Assembly: GCA_016927855.1 (NCBI GenBank)
Contig: JAFGLV010000045.1
Location: 1-64,000 of the forward strand
Length of the DNA stretch: 64,000 bases
Direction: 5' to 3'
Origin: Sedimentisphaerales bacterium
Lineage (GTDB): Bacteria; Planctomycetota; Phycisphaerae; Sedimentisphaerales; Anaerobacaceae
Both the position numbers and the translations under genes were made by a program. Positions 17,663 through 26,001 of the stretch are shown in pieces; position 1 is the first letter of the stretch; each line of letters starts with the position of its first letter. The notes beneath the pieces are model-generated. The model was not told the origin of the DNA, made no database searches, and worked only from the letters and a program-made list of their open reading frames with translations.

Positions 17663-17968
17663 ATGAGTGAGGTCGAATGGCTGCCGGGATTACATAGCAT
17701 TTCTCCCGTTAGGTTCATCCGGCGTACCAATGCGGACGGCGCCGAGTACTGGTCAAGCCGTGACTTCGCCCAGGTGCTCGGATACTCGGATTACCGCAAC
17801 TTCGAGCAGGTGGTGAAGAAGGGCAAAACAGCCTGTTTCAACAGCGGCCACCGCATCAAGGATCATTTCGTTGACATCACCGAAATGATCGAGATAGGCA
17901 AGAGGATCGAAGAAACGACGTGCGATGCATACCCTGCGAGGCTGCGCTGTGGACACGGGACTCACTAA
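17663..17968 (+). CDS. Truncated DinD/Bro-N-like protein
   Basis: The 101-residue product matches the N-terminal Bro-N-like part of DNA-damage-inducible protein D homologues: YWSSRDFAQVLGYSDYRNF, then VVKKGKTACFNSG and HFVDITEMIEIGKR. Full DinD proteins have about 270 residues, and here the frame leaves the family after residue 80. The remaining C-terminal motif is not found in any frame downstream, so the gene is cut rather than simply frameshifted. AGGAGG lies upstream, and the sequence lies under a good promoter. The last 44 bases overlap the following large gene in another frame. Confidence 0.75.
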   Translation: MSEVEWLPGLHSISPVRFIRRTNADGAEYWSSRDFAQVLGYSDYRNFEQVVKKGKTACFNSGHRIKDHFVDITEMIEIGKRIEETTCDAYPARLRCGHGTH

Positions 17969-19565
17969 AATACGAGAAGTGTGGCGGGCTCCACTAACGA
18001 GTGAGATCAACGAACGGCGTCGCAGACGAGTCCTACAGAACTTCCCCGAGCTCTCCTCCTGCGGACATGACGCCTACCTGGCTTTGGTGAAATACCTCGA
18101 TGGAATACCGGAACGATTCTACTCACAGGAATCCCGAAACGCATACGGCGACCTCATCGACAGAGAGTTCACCGTCAATCCGGCACGACTTATCAAAGTG
18201 CTGAACGAAAACGCAGATGATATCGACAGGGCCATACTCACGCTAAATGAGGTCGGACGGGAAGATTGGCATGACGCGCCGATGGAAGACGAAGAGTACG
18301 CATTCATGCGACTCTGTGATCGAAGGCTGCATCCGGCATACTTGAAGCTGGCTGAGGGGGTGCTTCATCGACTCATCTACCCTCTTGCCGTCTGTCTTCG
18401 CCTCGAAAGAAACAAATCAGCTACTGACCTCTGGAAGCTCTCTGCCTGTATCGAGGAGATGAAACGCGCATCGTGTTCACTTTTGGTAGCCCACTGTGAC
18501 AGCATCGTGCGTAACAATATCGCTCACGGACGTGTCACATACCGGCAGAAGGAGGTTGTCTACGCTGATAGGGATGGCAGCAGTCGGATACATTCCAACC
18601 GGACCGTCATGGAGATGGTGGACGGTCTGATGGACACATGCCAGGGCTGCGCGCTGTCTCTGAAGATGTTCTATCGCCTACATCTTCGCGATGGGATTGA
18701 GGTACCGCGGCAAGTCATGCTGGAGGAACTACAGGCGGACACAGAAACCCCTTGGTGGCATGTTGAAGGCTGCCTCGTCTCCGAACTGGCAGGCAAGTCA
18801 CAATTGGTAGTATATGCTCGTCCCGGCTCAGGCGATATCCACAAGATTCAATACATGATTCTCTATTCGGGGATTCTGGCAGAGCACTTTGCCCCCGGCT
18901 TTGATCGCTACATGATCTCCCTCCGCTCGCCTACTGGTTGGCCAGGCTTTGCGGCACTTGACGGCCGGAAGCTCAGAGATATTCGCATGAGTAGCGGGCC
19001 TCGGTCCCTGGGAGACTATGCAAATGTGGTTGAGAGCAATTTCGTTTTCTACAAACCCAAAATAGCATTGCCCAGACTCCTCTGCAGACTGGAGACCCTT
19101 CTGATGAGTTTTCGCCTGCACATGCCCTTGGCCTGGGATGATATGCAAAGGACCCTCCAGAGGATTCGAGTCACCGCTCGCCGAGCAGAGATACACCGCA
19201 ACGGTTGGCGCACAGTCGTGAACGGTTGTGTAGTTGTTGACGTCACCGGCGAGCGCAACCCTAAAGAGGCTGTGAGGCAGGCACGCAAGAGAATTATCAG
19301 AGCTACGAAGAGACTGGGACGCAAGAATCTCAAATGGCACAACATTGCCAAGTATCTGCCCGTAGGCTACGCCCGTGTCGGTGTTTTTGAACACGACCGC
19401 CGATGCCGCCAATTGTACGGACTTGATTCAGACCTTGTCGGCACTGTTCAGATACAATCCATCCCCCGAATCAAAGCACCTGACATCGCCGGCTCTACCA
19501 TTGAGACTGTTGGGCGATACCGTATCGCATGGAATAGGGCGTGGTTGGATAGACTCCAAACATAG
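17925..19565 (+). CDS. Orphan protein with HEPN-type RNxxxH motif
   Basis: I do not recognise this 546-residue protein as a known family. Residues 1-260 are strongly helical. They contain SIVRNNIAHGR, where R196-N-N-I-A-H201 fits the R-[N/H/D]-x3-H signature of HEPN ribonuclease domains. These are frequent in toxin-antitoxin and abortive-infection proteins. The C-terminal half (from about residue 260) is mixed alpha/beta with an ETPWWHVEGC lead-in and basic RQARKRIIRATKRLGRKN. No signal peptide or membrane helix is seen. The gene starts inside the DinD-like stub, and an alternative GTG start lies a few codons downstream. GC content is lower than in neighbouring genes, which suggests acquisition. 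A defence or toxin role is inference. Confidence 0.6.
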   Translation: MHTLRGCAVDTGLTKIREVWRAPLTSEINERRRRRVLQNFPELSSCGHDAYLALVKYLDGIPERFYSQESRNAYGDLIDREFTVNPARLIKVLNENADDIDRAILTLNEVGREDWHDAPMEDEEYAFMRLCDRRLHPAYLKLAEGVLHRLIYPLAVCLRLERNKSATDLWKLSACIEEMKRASCSLLVAHCDSIVRNNIAHGRVTYRQKEVVYADRDGSSRIHSNRTVMEMVDGLMDTCQGCALSLKMFYRLHLRDGIEVPRQVMLEELQADTETPWWHVEGCLVSELAGKSQLVVYARPGSGDIHKIQYMILYSGILAEHFAPGFDRYMISLRSPTGWPGFAALDGRKLRDIRMSSGPRSLGDYANVVESNFVFYKPKIALPRLLCRLETLLMSFRLHMPLAWDDMQRTLQRIRVTARRAEIHRNGWRTVVNGCVVVDVTGERNPKEAVRQARKRIIRATKRLGRKNLKWHNIAKYLPVGYARVGVFEHDRRCRQLYGLDSDLVGTVQIQSIPRIKAPDIAGSTIETVGRYRIAWNRAWLDRLQT

Positions 19566-19619
19566 CGTTCCTGCCAGAAGGAAGCGATGTAGTACACCCG
19601 CTGGGAGACTACGCGCTGT

Positions 19620-19847
19620 TCAGCACACCTCCTCCGGTTCGAGTTCGGTGTGGTCAATCACGGAGTGGCAGTACTGCAGAGCAGCCGTGACCTGTTCGGG
19701 CGAGAGTTCCGGATAGCGATGCACTACTTCCTTCACGAACCCGGTTTCGGCGAGCTGATCCAGGATGACGGTGACGGGAATGCGGGTGCCGGAGACGACA
19801 GGCTTTCCATTGCAGATGCGAGGATCGACGGTTATGTGGCCATTCAT
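19620..19847 (-). CDS. DUF433 family antitoxin-like protein
   Basis: The 75-residue protein shows the DUF433 pattern: ITVDPRICNGKPVVSGTRIPV, a helix-turn-helix-like middle, and YPELSPEQVTAALQYC. DUF433 proteins are usually the antitoxin half of a pair with a PIN-like DUF5615 toxin. No such toxin frame lies on either side, so this copy is an orphan. The start is ATG 19847, with GGAGAT about 7 bases upstream. An in-frame ATG at 19862 would overlap that ribosome site. Confidence 0.88.
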   Translation of the reverse strand: MNGHITVDPRICNGKPVVSGTRIPVTVILDQLAETGFVKEVVHRYPELSPEQVTAALQYCHSVIDHTELEPEEVC

Positions 19848-19979
19848 CGCGTATCTCCACAATCAACTTGCGACGCCATGTTTCACGTTTGCCGGAGATG
19901 CAGTATATCACAAGCAAGCAACGAGAACAAACCGGATATGCCAGCCAGGAACTCCTTCTGCCAGGGAAGATGGCCGCGT

Positions 19980-20573
19980 TCAGTCAGCGACGGCGGTGAG
20001 GAAGCGGTAGGCGGCGGCTAGGGCGAAGATGGTGGTGCTGGCGAGGATGATGCAGGCGCCGGTCGGCAAGTCGTAGCGATAGGAGAACAGGAAGCCACCG
20101 ACGGCACTGAGGGTGCCGAACAGAGTGGAGGTGACCACAACCGCGCGGTGGCCGCGGCAGATTCGGTGGGCGGCCGCGGCGGGGTTGGTGATGAGGCTGA
20201 AGATCATCAGGCCGCCGACGAGCGGGAGATTGACCGCCAGGATGACGCCGCACAGGGCCAGGAATAACGCGTAGACAAAGGTCTCGTGGACTCCGGTGGC
20301 GGAGGCGATCGTGCGGCTAAATAGCAGGACCTTCAGCTCCTTGTTGAAAGCGAGAGCGAACGCAGCGAACACCAGGGCCGCAACGGTGATCGTCACCACG
20401 CTCTGTGTGCGTACGAACAGGATACTGCCCCAGAGCAGCGCCATGATCTCGGTGCGCGTGCCGGTCGTCAGGCCGATGCCGAGAAACGTCAGGGCCGGGC
20501 CAACGCCCGCGCAAGAAGACCGATCCAGCCGCAGGCCCTTCCGCAGAGTGACAACGACAATTGCAGCGTGTGG
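19980..20573 (-). pseudogene. N-terminally truncated metal ABC transporter permease (ABC-3 family)
   Basis: The frame encodes the C-terminal two thirds of a ZnuB/TroC-type permease: ALLWGSILFVRT, the LAFNKELKVLLFSRTIASATG loop, VGGLMIFSLITNPAAAA, and the last helices ending in RFLTAVAD. The open frame extends upstream of the internal ATG at 20444 and keeps permease similarity (GPALTFLGIGLTTGTRTEI). It then stops at a TGA at 20574-20576 with no start codon in between. About 120 residues (the first helices) and the partner ATPase and binding-protein genes are missing. It is probably a remnant. Confidence 0.8.
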
Positions 20574-20603
20574 TCAGCCACTCAATTTCGGGCAGAAGAG
20601 GGC

Positions 20604-22007
20604 TCACTTGCAGAACGACGCGTCCTTTTCAGGCAGTCGTCGCGCGATCTCACCGAGCCGATAGCCAAATCCGGGGCCGGTCACGGATGACAGGTCCACC
20701 TGGCCGTCACGACGGCGGTAGAGTCCCGGATGGACCACCTCTTCCGGTGCCGACGCGGCCGGGTAGAACTGCATCGCGTTCGTCTCGACCCCCATGATCG
20801 TACCAGCATGTGCTGCCAGGAGACAGTGGGGGATTTGAGCCAGCATGGGGTTGGTCAGGTCCTGGACCATCAACGTCATGCCATGCGCCTTCGCCCAGCA
20901 CAAGCTCAGCAAAGCGCCGGTCTGAGTTTTGCAGGTCTTCAACGCCACTCCGGTCCAGCCCAATTGGCGACCCAGGCACACCAGGCGCCAATCATGCGCG
21001 CTCTCGTCCATGAACAGCGGCTTGCGCGCCGAGACGCTGTGTACGTCGATCTGGTTGGCCTCCAGATCGTACGGGAAAGGCTGCTCGACGTATAGAATCA
21101 TCTGGTAGACGCGCGGATGCTCGCGCATCAGCTTGTCCAGGATTGCGTTGACGTAGTCGGGCTCGGTCACGGTGCAATTGAAGTCACTGGTCAGCCAGAC
21201 GACGCCGTGGTCGAGGCCGATCTGGCCGACCTTGACCAGCCGGTCGAAATCCCAGGTCGCGTCGTTGCCGCGCAGCTTGACCTTTAGACACGTGAGCCCA
21301 TCGCGGCGAATCCAGTCGGCCAGGAGCACCGGATAGCCGTCGTCGGGCTCGTCGCCGGTCAATTCGGAGACATCGAGCAGGTCCTTGCCTCCGACGAGAT
21401 GCCAGGCGCGTAAACGCCGGGCAGGCGGGAAGGTCAGGAAGTCGCCAGGATACCGGCCGGCAAAAGAGACGCCGCTGCCGTCGGCCGGCTCAAGGTAGTG
21501 ACTCAGGTCGGCGTTCATGAACTCAGCGTTGTAGGTCGTGTACACGTCTCGCTCGACGAGACAGCCAAAGGCATCGTGCAGCGCGAGGTCGAAAGCCGAG
21601 CAGCAAACCAGCGCCGCCAGCCAGGGCATCGGCTCAGCGCCGGCGCCCCGCTCCGCATTCAACTCGTCGAGCAGGTCACCCAGGACCGACTCGATGAACC
21701 GATGGCCCAATTCCATTGGGTGACCCGCCTCCGGGAAGCCAGCCCAGGCTTGCGCGAGCATCATGCAAAAGCGCCGCATCGCGTCGCAACGCTCCTGGTA
21801 GCTCAGGGCGCTGGGCCAGACCCACTGCACGCTCAGCGGCGTCTCGCCCCACCCCTGCGCGCGCCGGCCCTGGCGATCCGAGACCGTCACGGCGGCGCGG
21901 GCGCAGATGACGGATGTCAAGGTCTCCGGCCCGAACTTGAGGGGAATGCGCGTCTCGACCGGGATGAAGTACAAATCTACAGAGTCTGTGCGGATGTCTG
22001 TCTGCAT
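20604..22007 (-). CDS. Enolase-superfamily (mandelate racemase/muconate lactonizing) enzyme
   Basis: The 467-residue protein has the barrel motifs of the enolase superfamily: LKVKLRG (general-base KxK region, about residue 245), WLTSDFNC and LYVEQPFPYD (metal-binding acidic residues), and GVALKTCKTQTGALLSLCWAK in the C-terminal barrel. Such enzymes abstract a proton alpha to a carboxylate from sugar acids or dipeptides. Neighbouring sugar oxidoreductases fit a sugar-acid substrate, but the exact one cannot be read. It is transcribed away from the adjacent oxidoreductase cluster. It lies next to the truncated permease remnant. Confidence 0.85.
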   Translation of the reverse strand: MQTDIRTDSVDLYFIPVETRIPLKFGPETLTSVICARAAVTVSDRQGRRAQGWGETPLSVQWVWPSALSYQERCDAMRRFCMMLAQAWAGFPEAGHPMELGHRFIESVLGDLLDELNAERGAGAEPMPWLAALVCCSAFDLALHDAFGCLVERDVYTTYNAEFMNADLSHYLEPADGSGVSFAGRYPGDFLTFPPARRLRAWHLVGGKDLLDVSELTGDEPDDGYPVLLADWIRRDGLTCLKVKLRGNDATWDFDRLVKVGQIGLDHGVVWLTSDFNCTVTEPDYVNAILDKLMREHPRVYQMILYVEQPFPYDLEANQIDVHSVSARKPLFMDESAHDWRLVCLGRQLGWTGVALKTCKTQTGALLSLCWAKAHGMTLMVQDLTNPMLAQIPHCLLAAHAGTIMGVETNAMQFYPAASAPEEVVHPGLYRRRDGQVDLSSVTGPGFGYRLGEIARRLPEKDASFCK

Positions 22008-22370
22008 GCTGCCTCGTCACCATGACCTGGAGGGGTCCCGATTGAGTCCGTCGCGACGGCGTATGGGAGGTCTTACAGGCACAGGCTCGCCTTGTCAACC
22101 GGAAGTCCCCGGTCGCAACTAAGAGGGCGCGCTGCCCATTTCGTCCAGTTCGAGCCTTGCGGGCCGGTGCCACGGCAAGTATATTGGTGCAGTTCACGGG
22201 CCGGGTCGCCCGCTTGGAGGCCGCCTTTGCGGTTGTGTTGCCAATACTGATCCCTATAATCGACAAGGGATTTCGTGCAAGAAACGCCACGTTTTAGGCA
22301 GGTAGCTTGTGCACAGCAGAACACCTGACAACCTCCGTCCACGGCAGAAGTTGAATCGAAAGGAGTAGGT
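22008..22370. other. Intergenic region between divergent sugar-metabolism genes
   Basis: A 363-base non-coding region separates the enolase-superfamily gene from the divergent oxidoreductase cluster. The only clear signal is the plus-strand promoter candidate at 22233-22260. No hairpin terminator or RNA fold stands out. Confidence 0.5.
22233..22260 (+). promoter_or_regulatory. Promoter candidate for the oxidoreductase cluster
   Basis: TTGTGT and a consensus TATAAT are separated by 16 bases. The predicted start point is near 22267, which leaves a leader of about 100 bases before ATG 22371. Confidence 0.4.
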
Positions 22371-23543
22371 ATGGCAGTCAACCGGAAGTTGAAAATGGGG
22401 ATGGTCGGCGGCGGGCCCGGCGCGTTCATCGGTGAGGTGCACCGCAAGGCCGCACGCATGGACGGCCAGATCGAACTGGTCGCCGGAGCGTTCGACATCG
22501 ATCCAAAGAAGTCCAAGGCGACCGGCAAGGAACTCTACCTCGACCCGAAACGCGTCTATGGCGACTACGAGGAGATGATCGCGGCCGAGGCGGCACTGCC
22601 TCCGGGCGAGCGCATTGATTTCGTCGCGATCACAACCCCCAACAACTGGCATTTCCCCATCGCGCGCGACTTCCTCAAGGCCGGTTTCCACGTCATGTGT
22701 GAGAAGCCCATGACCCTCACCAGCCAACAGGCCAAAGAACTGCAGAAGCTGGTCAAGAAGAGCAAGCTCGTGTTCGGTCTCATGCACAACTATACCGGCT
22801 ACCCGATGGTCAAGCTGGCCAAGGACATGGTCACGAAGAACGATGTCGGCAAGATTCGCAAGGTCGTGGTCCAGTACCCCCAGGGCTGGCTGGCCACCGC
22901 GCTGGAGAAGACCGGGCAGATGCAGGCCAGTTGGCGCACCGACCCGAAGCAGAGCGGCGCCGGCGGTTGCGTCGGCGATATCGGCACGCACGCGGCCAAT
23001 CTGGCGGAGTACATCACCGGGTTGAAGATCACGCACATCTGCGCCGAGCTGACCTCGTTCGTGCCCGGCCGCTTGCTGGATGATGACTGCAACTGCCTGC
23101 TCAAGTTCGACAGCGGCGCCAAAGGCGTGTTGCACGCCAGCCAGATATCCCACGGCGAAGAGAACAATCTGGCCATCTGGGTCCACGGCGAGAAGGCCAG
23201 TCTCGAATGGCATCAAGAGCATCCCAACTACCTGTACGTCCGTCGGCCCAGCAAGCCGGAGGAGGTCTGGAAGCGCGGCAACGACTACGTCGCGGCCTAC
23301 AGCAAAGCCGCCGCACGGAACACGCGCCTGCCGTCGGGCCATCCGGAGGCTTTCTTCGAGGCCTTTGCCAACAACTACGCCAACTTCGCGGAAACCGTCA
23401 AATGCGCGATTGAGGGCAAGAAGGCCGAGGCGCTGGCACTCGACTTCCCTGGCGTCGACGAAGGCGTTCGCGGCATGCTCTTCATCGAAACCGTGGTCGC
23501 CAGCAGCAAGAGCGCCAAGAAGTGGACCGCGTTGAAGAAATAG
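22371..23543 (+). CDS. Gfo/Idh/MocA family oxidoreductase (cytoplasmic)
   Basis: The 390-residue protein has an N-terminal Rossmann domain starting KMGMVGGGPGAFIGEVHRKA, then the conserved CEKPMTLT motif (about residue 115) with the family's substrate-site lysine. The C-terminal substrate domain holds the GGCVGDIGTHAANLAEYITG motif with the catalytic-type D/H pair. These enzymes oxidise or reduce sugars and inositols with NAD(P). The ribosome site AAAGGAG precedes ATG 22371. It is the first gene of a three-gene run with 10- and 63-base gaps, closed by the terminator at 25918. No signal peptide is present, unlike its paralogue at 24568. Confidence 0.92.
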   Translation: MAVNRKLKMGMVGGGPGAFIGEVHRKAARMDGQIELVAGAFDIDPKKSKATGKELYLDPKRVYGDYEEMIAAEAALPPGERIDFVAITTPNNWHFPIARDFLKAGFHVMCEKPMTLTSQQAKELQKLVKKSKLVFGLMHNYTGYPMVKLAKDMVTKNDVGKIRKVVVQYPQGWLATALEKTGQMQASWRTDPKQSGAGGCVGDIGTHAANLAEYITGLKITHICAELTSFVPGRLLDDDCNCLLKFDSGAKGVLHASQISHGEENNLAIWVHGEKASLEWHQEHPNYLYVRRPSKPEEVWKRGNDYVAAYSKAAARNTRLPSGHPEAFFEAFANNYANFAETVKCAIEGKKAEALALDFPGVDEGVRGMLFIETVVASSKSAKKWTALKK

Positions 23544-23553
23544 GAGGCCCCAG

Positions 23554-24504
23554 ATGAAAAGGCCACAAGAGACTTGTCACGACGATCAGCATTCTCTATC
23601 CCGGCGGGCCTTCATCGGCACCGCCGCAGCGGCCGCGTTCGCAGCTTCAGCCGTTGCACCCAAGGCGAGGGCTGCTGAATCCGCCAAGAAGTTCAAGCTC
23701 AAATACGCACCGAGCCTGAGTGCCTTTCGCGCCAGCGCCGGCAACGACCCGATCGACCAGATCAGGTATATCGCCGACCAGGGCTTCTCCGCGATGTTCG
23801 ACAACGGCCTGATGGACAAGCCGGCCGACGTGCAGGAGAAGATCGGCGCGGAGATGGCTCGACTGAACATGACCCTCGGACCGTTCGTCCTCTACGCGGA
23901 CTTCGGCGCCAGAACGATGGTGACGTCGGACCAGGAAGCGCGGGACATGCTGCTCGGCAGGATGAAGGAAGGCGTCGAGGTCGCCAAGCGCACCGGCGTC
24001 AAGTGGGCGCTGATCGTTCCTGGCCGATTCGACGAAAGACTCGAATGGGACTATCAGACGGCCAACGTCGTGGACAACCTGCGGCGTTTTGTCGAAGTGG
24101 TCGAGCCGGCGGGCCTGGTGCTCGTGCTCGAACCACTAAACAGGCACGACCATCCGGGATTATTCCTGACGAAGATGCCTCAGGCCTACCAGATCTGCAA
24201 GGCGGTCAACAATCCCTGCTGCAAGATCGTTGACGACCTATACCATCAGCAGATCACGGAAGGCAACCTGATTCCGAACATCGACCGGTGCTGGAGCGAG
24301 ATCGGCGCATTCCACCTGGGCGACAACCCGGGACGACGCGAGCCCGGCACCGGCGAGATCAACTTCAAGAATATCTTCCGCCACGTCCACCGCAAAGGGT
24401 ACGACGGCGTGCTGTGCATGGAACATGGCACGAGCCGACGCGGCCGGGAGGGTGAACAGGCCCTGATCGACGCCTACCGGGCTTGCGACGATTTCGAGGT
24501 CTGA
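23554..24504 (+). CDS. Tat-exported hydroxypyruvate-isomerase-like TIM-barrel protein
   Basis: The 316-residue protein has a Tat signal (SRRAFIGTAAAAAF, residues 17-30) and an AP-endonuclease-2/xylose-isomerase-like TIM barrel of the hydroxypyruvate isomerase family. Metal-site motifs include LVLEPLNRHDHPG, KIVDDLYHQQI, AFHLGDNPGRREPGTGEIN and GVLCMEHG. It probably isomerises a sugar or keto acid in the periplasm, perhaps handing product to the Tat-exported oxidoreductase encoded next. AGGAGG (23543-23548) precedes the start codon by 5 bases. Confidence 0.9.
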   Translation: MKRPQETCHDDQHSLSRRAFIGTAAAAAFAASAVAPKARAAESAKKFKLKYAPSLSAFRASAGNDPIDQIRYIADQGFSAMFDNGLMDKPADVQEKIGAEMARLNMTLGPFVLYADFGARTMVTSDQEARDMLLGRMKEGVEVAKRTGVKWALIVPGRFDERLEWDYQTANVVDNLRRFVEVVEPAGLVLVLEPLNRHDHPGLFLTKMPQAYQICKAVNNPCCKIVDDLYHQQITEGNLIPNIDRCWSEIGAFHLGDNPGRREPGTGEINFKNIFRHVHRKGYDGVLCMEHGTSRRGREGEQALIDAYRACDDFEV

Positions 24505-24567
24505 CACCGACGACAGGGCCGCAAACAGAAAAGCATCGGTCATAAGTTCAGCAGAAAGGAACCACGT

Positions 24568-25866
24568 ATGAACCAAAAGCCAAGCAATCCATTCGACAGC
24601 CTCTCACGTCGAGGGTTTCTCAAGACGTCGGCCGCGGGCATGGCCGCCGCCCTGGCCGGCCAGGGCGTCGTTTTTGCCGGCTCGGCGCCGAGGAAGTTCC
24701 GCGTCGCCCTGATCGGCTGCGGCGGCCGAGGCAACGGCGCCTTGGGGGACTGCCACGAAGCCGCCAAAGTCCTCGGGGTCGAACTCGAGGTGGTCGCGAC
24801 CGCCGACTGGTTCAAGGGCAAAGCCGAGGACACGGGGCAAAGGTATGGTGTCCCGGCCTCACGCTGCTTTGGAGGAGCCGAGGGCTACAAGAGGGTGCTG
24901 GAGGCCAACCCCGAGGTCGTGCTCATGGCGACCTCGCCCAACTTCCGTCCGGTCCATCTCATGGCAGCCGTCCAGGCCGGCAAGCACGTCTTCATGGAGA
25001 AACCGGTAGCGGTCGATCCGCCCGGTGGCCGTAAGGTCATTGAGGCAGGCCGGTTGGCCAAGCAGAAGGGATTGGCTATCGTCGCCGGCACGCAACGACG
25101 CCACCAGGGAAGCTACCTGCGCATCCACCATCAGGTGGCTCAGGGCGCTATCGGCAGCATCGCCGGCGGCGCCGTCTGGTGGTGCGGCGGCGCCCTCTGG
25201 TACCAGACGCGCAGGCCCGACGAGAGTGACGCGGACTACATGGTCCGCAACTGGGTCAGCTTCACCGAAATGTCGGGCGATCATATCGTCGAGCAGCACG
25301 TCCACAACATCGACGTCGCCAACTGGTACCTCGGCCGCACACCGTCCTCGGCGCTGGGCTTCGGCGGTCGGGCCCGACGCAGGACCGGCAACCAGTTTGA
25401 CTTCTTCAGCATCGACTTCGACTACGGCGACGGCTGCCGCATTCACAGCATGTGCCGTCAAATCAACGGCTGTGACGGAGATGTCCGCGAATTCTTCAAG
25501 GGGACCGAAGGCGAGACCTGGGGAGACGGCGGTCTCAAGACCAGCAAGGAAATCAGCGTTCCTGATTTCCCCAACCGCGGTCCGTACGTCCAGGAGCACG
25601 TTGATCTGCTCCGGAGCATCATGGACGAGAAACCGATCAACGAGGCCGAGAATGTCGCAACCTCGACGTTGACGGCCATCATGGGCCGCATCTCCGCCTA
25701 TACCGGCAAGCTGGTCCGCTGGCGCGACATCATGGAAGTCGAGGAGTCTCCCTACTACAGTCTGACGCTGAAGCCGACCGCGGAAGACTTCGAGACCGGC
25801 GAGGTTGTCGCTCCGCCGGACGACGTCGCCGCGGTCCCAGGGTCAGAACGCCGCTCCAGGGGTTAG
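24568..25866 (+). CDS. Tat-exported Gfo/Idh/MocA family oxidoreductase
   Basis: The 432-residue protein begins with a Tat signal (SRRGFLKTSAAGMAAALAG, residues 13-31) and a Rossmann fold (RVALIGCGGRGNGALG). It has the family EKPVAVDPPG motif (about residue 147) and the GDHIVEQHVHNIDVANWYLG motif in the substrate domain. Tat export implies folding with tightly bound NAD(P) before crossing the membrane. This is known for the glucose-fructose oxidoreductase type and abundant in Planctomycetes. It is the last gene of the cluster, with a strong terminator 52 bases after the stop codon. Confidence 0.92.
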   Translation: MNQKPSNPFDSLSRRGFLKTSAAGMAAALAGQGVVFAGSAPRKFRVALIGCGGRGNGALGDCHEAAKVLGVELEVVATADWFKGKAEDTGQRYGVPASRCFGGAEGYKRVLEANPEVVLMATSPNFRPVHLMAAVQAGKHVFMEKPVAVDPPGGRKVIEAGRLAKQKGLAIVAGTQRRHQGSYLRIHHQVAQGAIGSIAGGAVWWCGGALWYQTRRPDESDADYMVRNWVSFTEMSGDHIVEQHVHNIDVANWYLGRTPSSALGFGGRARRRTGNQFDFFSIDFDYGDGCRIHSMCRQINGCDGDVREFFKGTEGETWGDGGLKTSKEISVPDFPNRGPYVQEHVDLLRSIMDEKPINEAENVATSTLTAIMGRISAYTGKLVRWRDIMEVEESPYYSLTLKPTAEDFETGEVVAPPDDVAAVPGSERRSRG

Positions 25867-25917
25867 AGCCGGCTCGACACACACACCGGCGCCCGACACA
25901 TCGGACGTGCAAACGAA

Positions 25918-25955
25918 AAGAAGTCGCGTCATAACCGGCGCGACTTCTTCTTTTT
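25918..25955 (+). terminator. Rho-independent terminator of the oxidoreductase cluster
   Basis: A perfect 11-base stem, AAGAAGTCGCG/CGCGACTTCTT, with a 10-base loop is followed by CTTTTT. It lies 52 bases after the stop codon of the Tat oxidoreductase. The A-rich 5' side would also allow some termination in the opposite direction. Confidence 0.9.
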
Positions 25956-26001
25956 GTGGACTTTGCGGACCCGGAACAAGACCAGGCGCCATCTCGCACG
26001 T

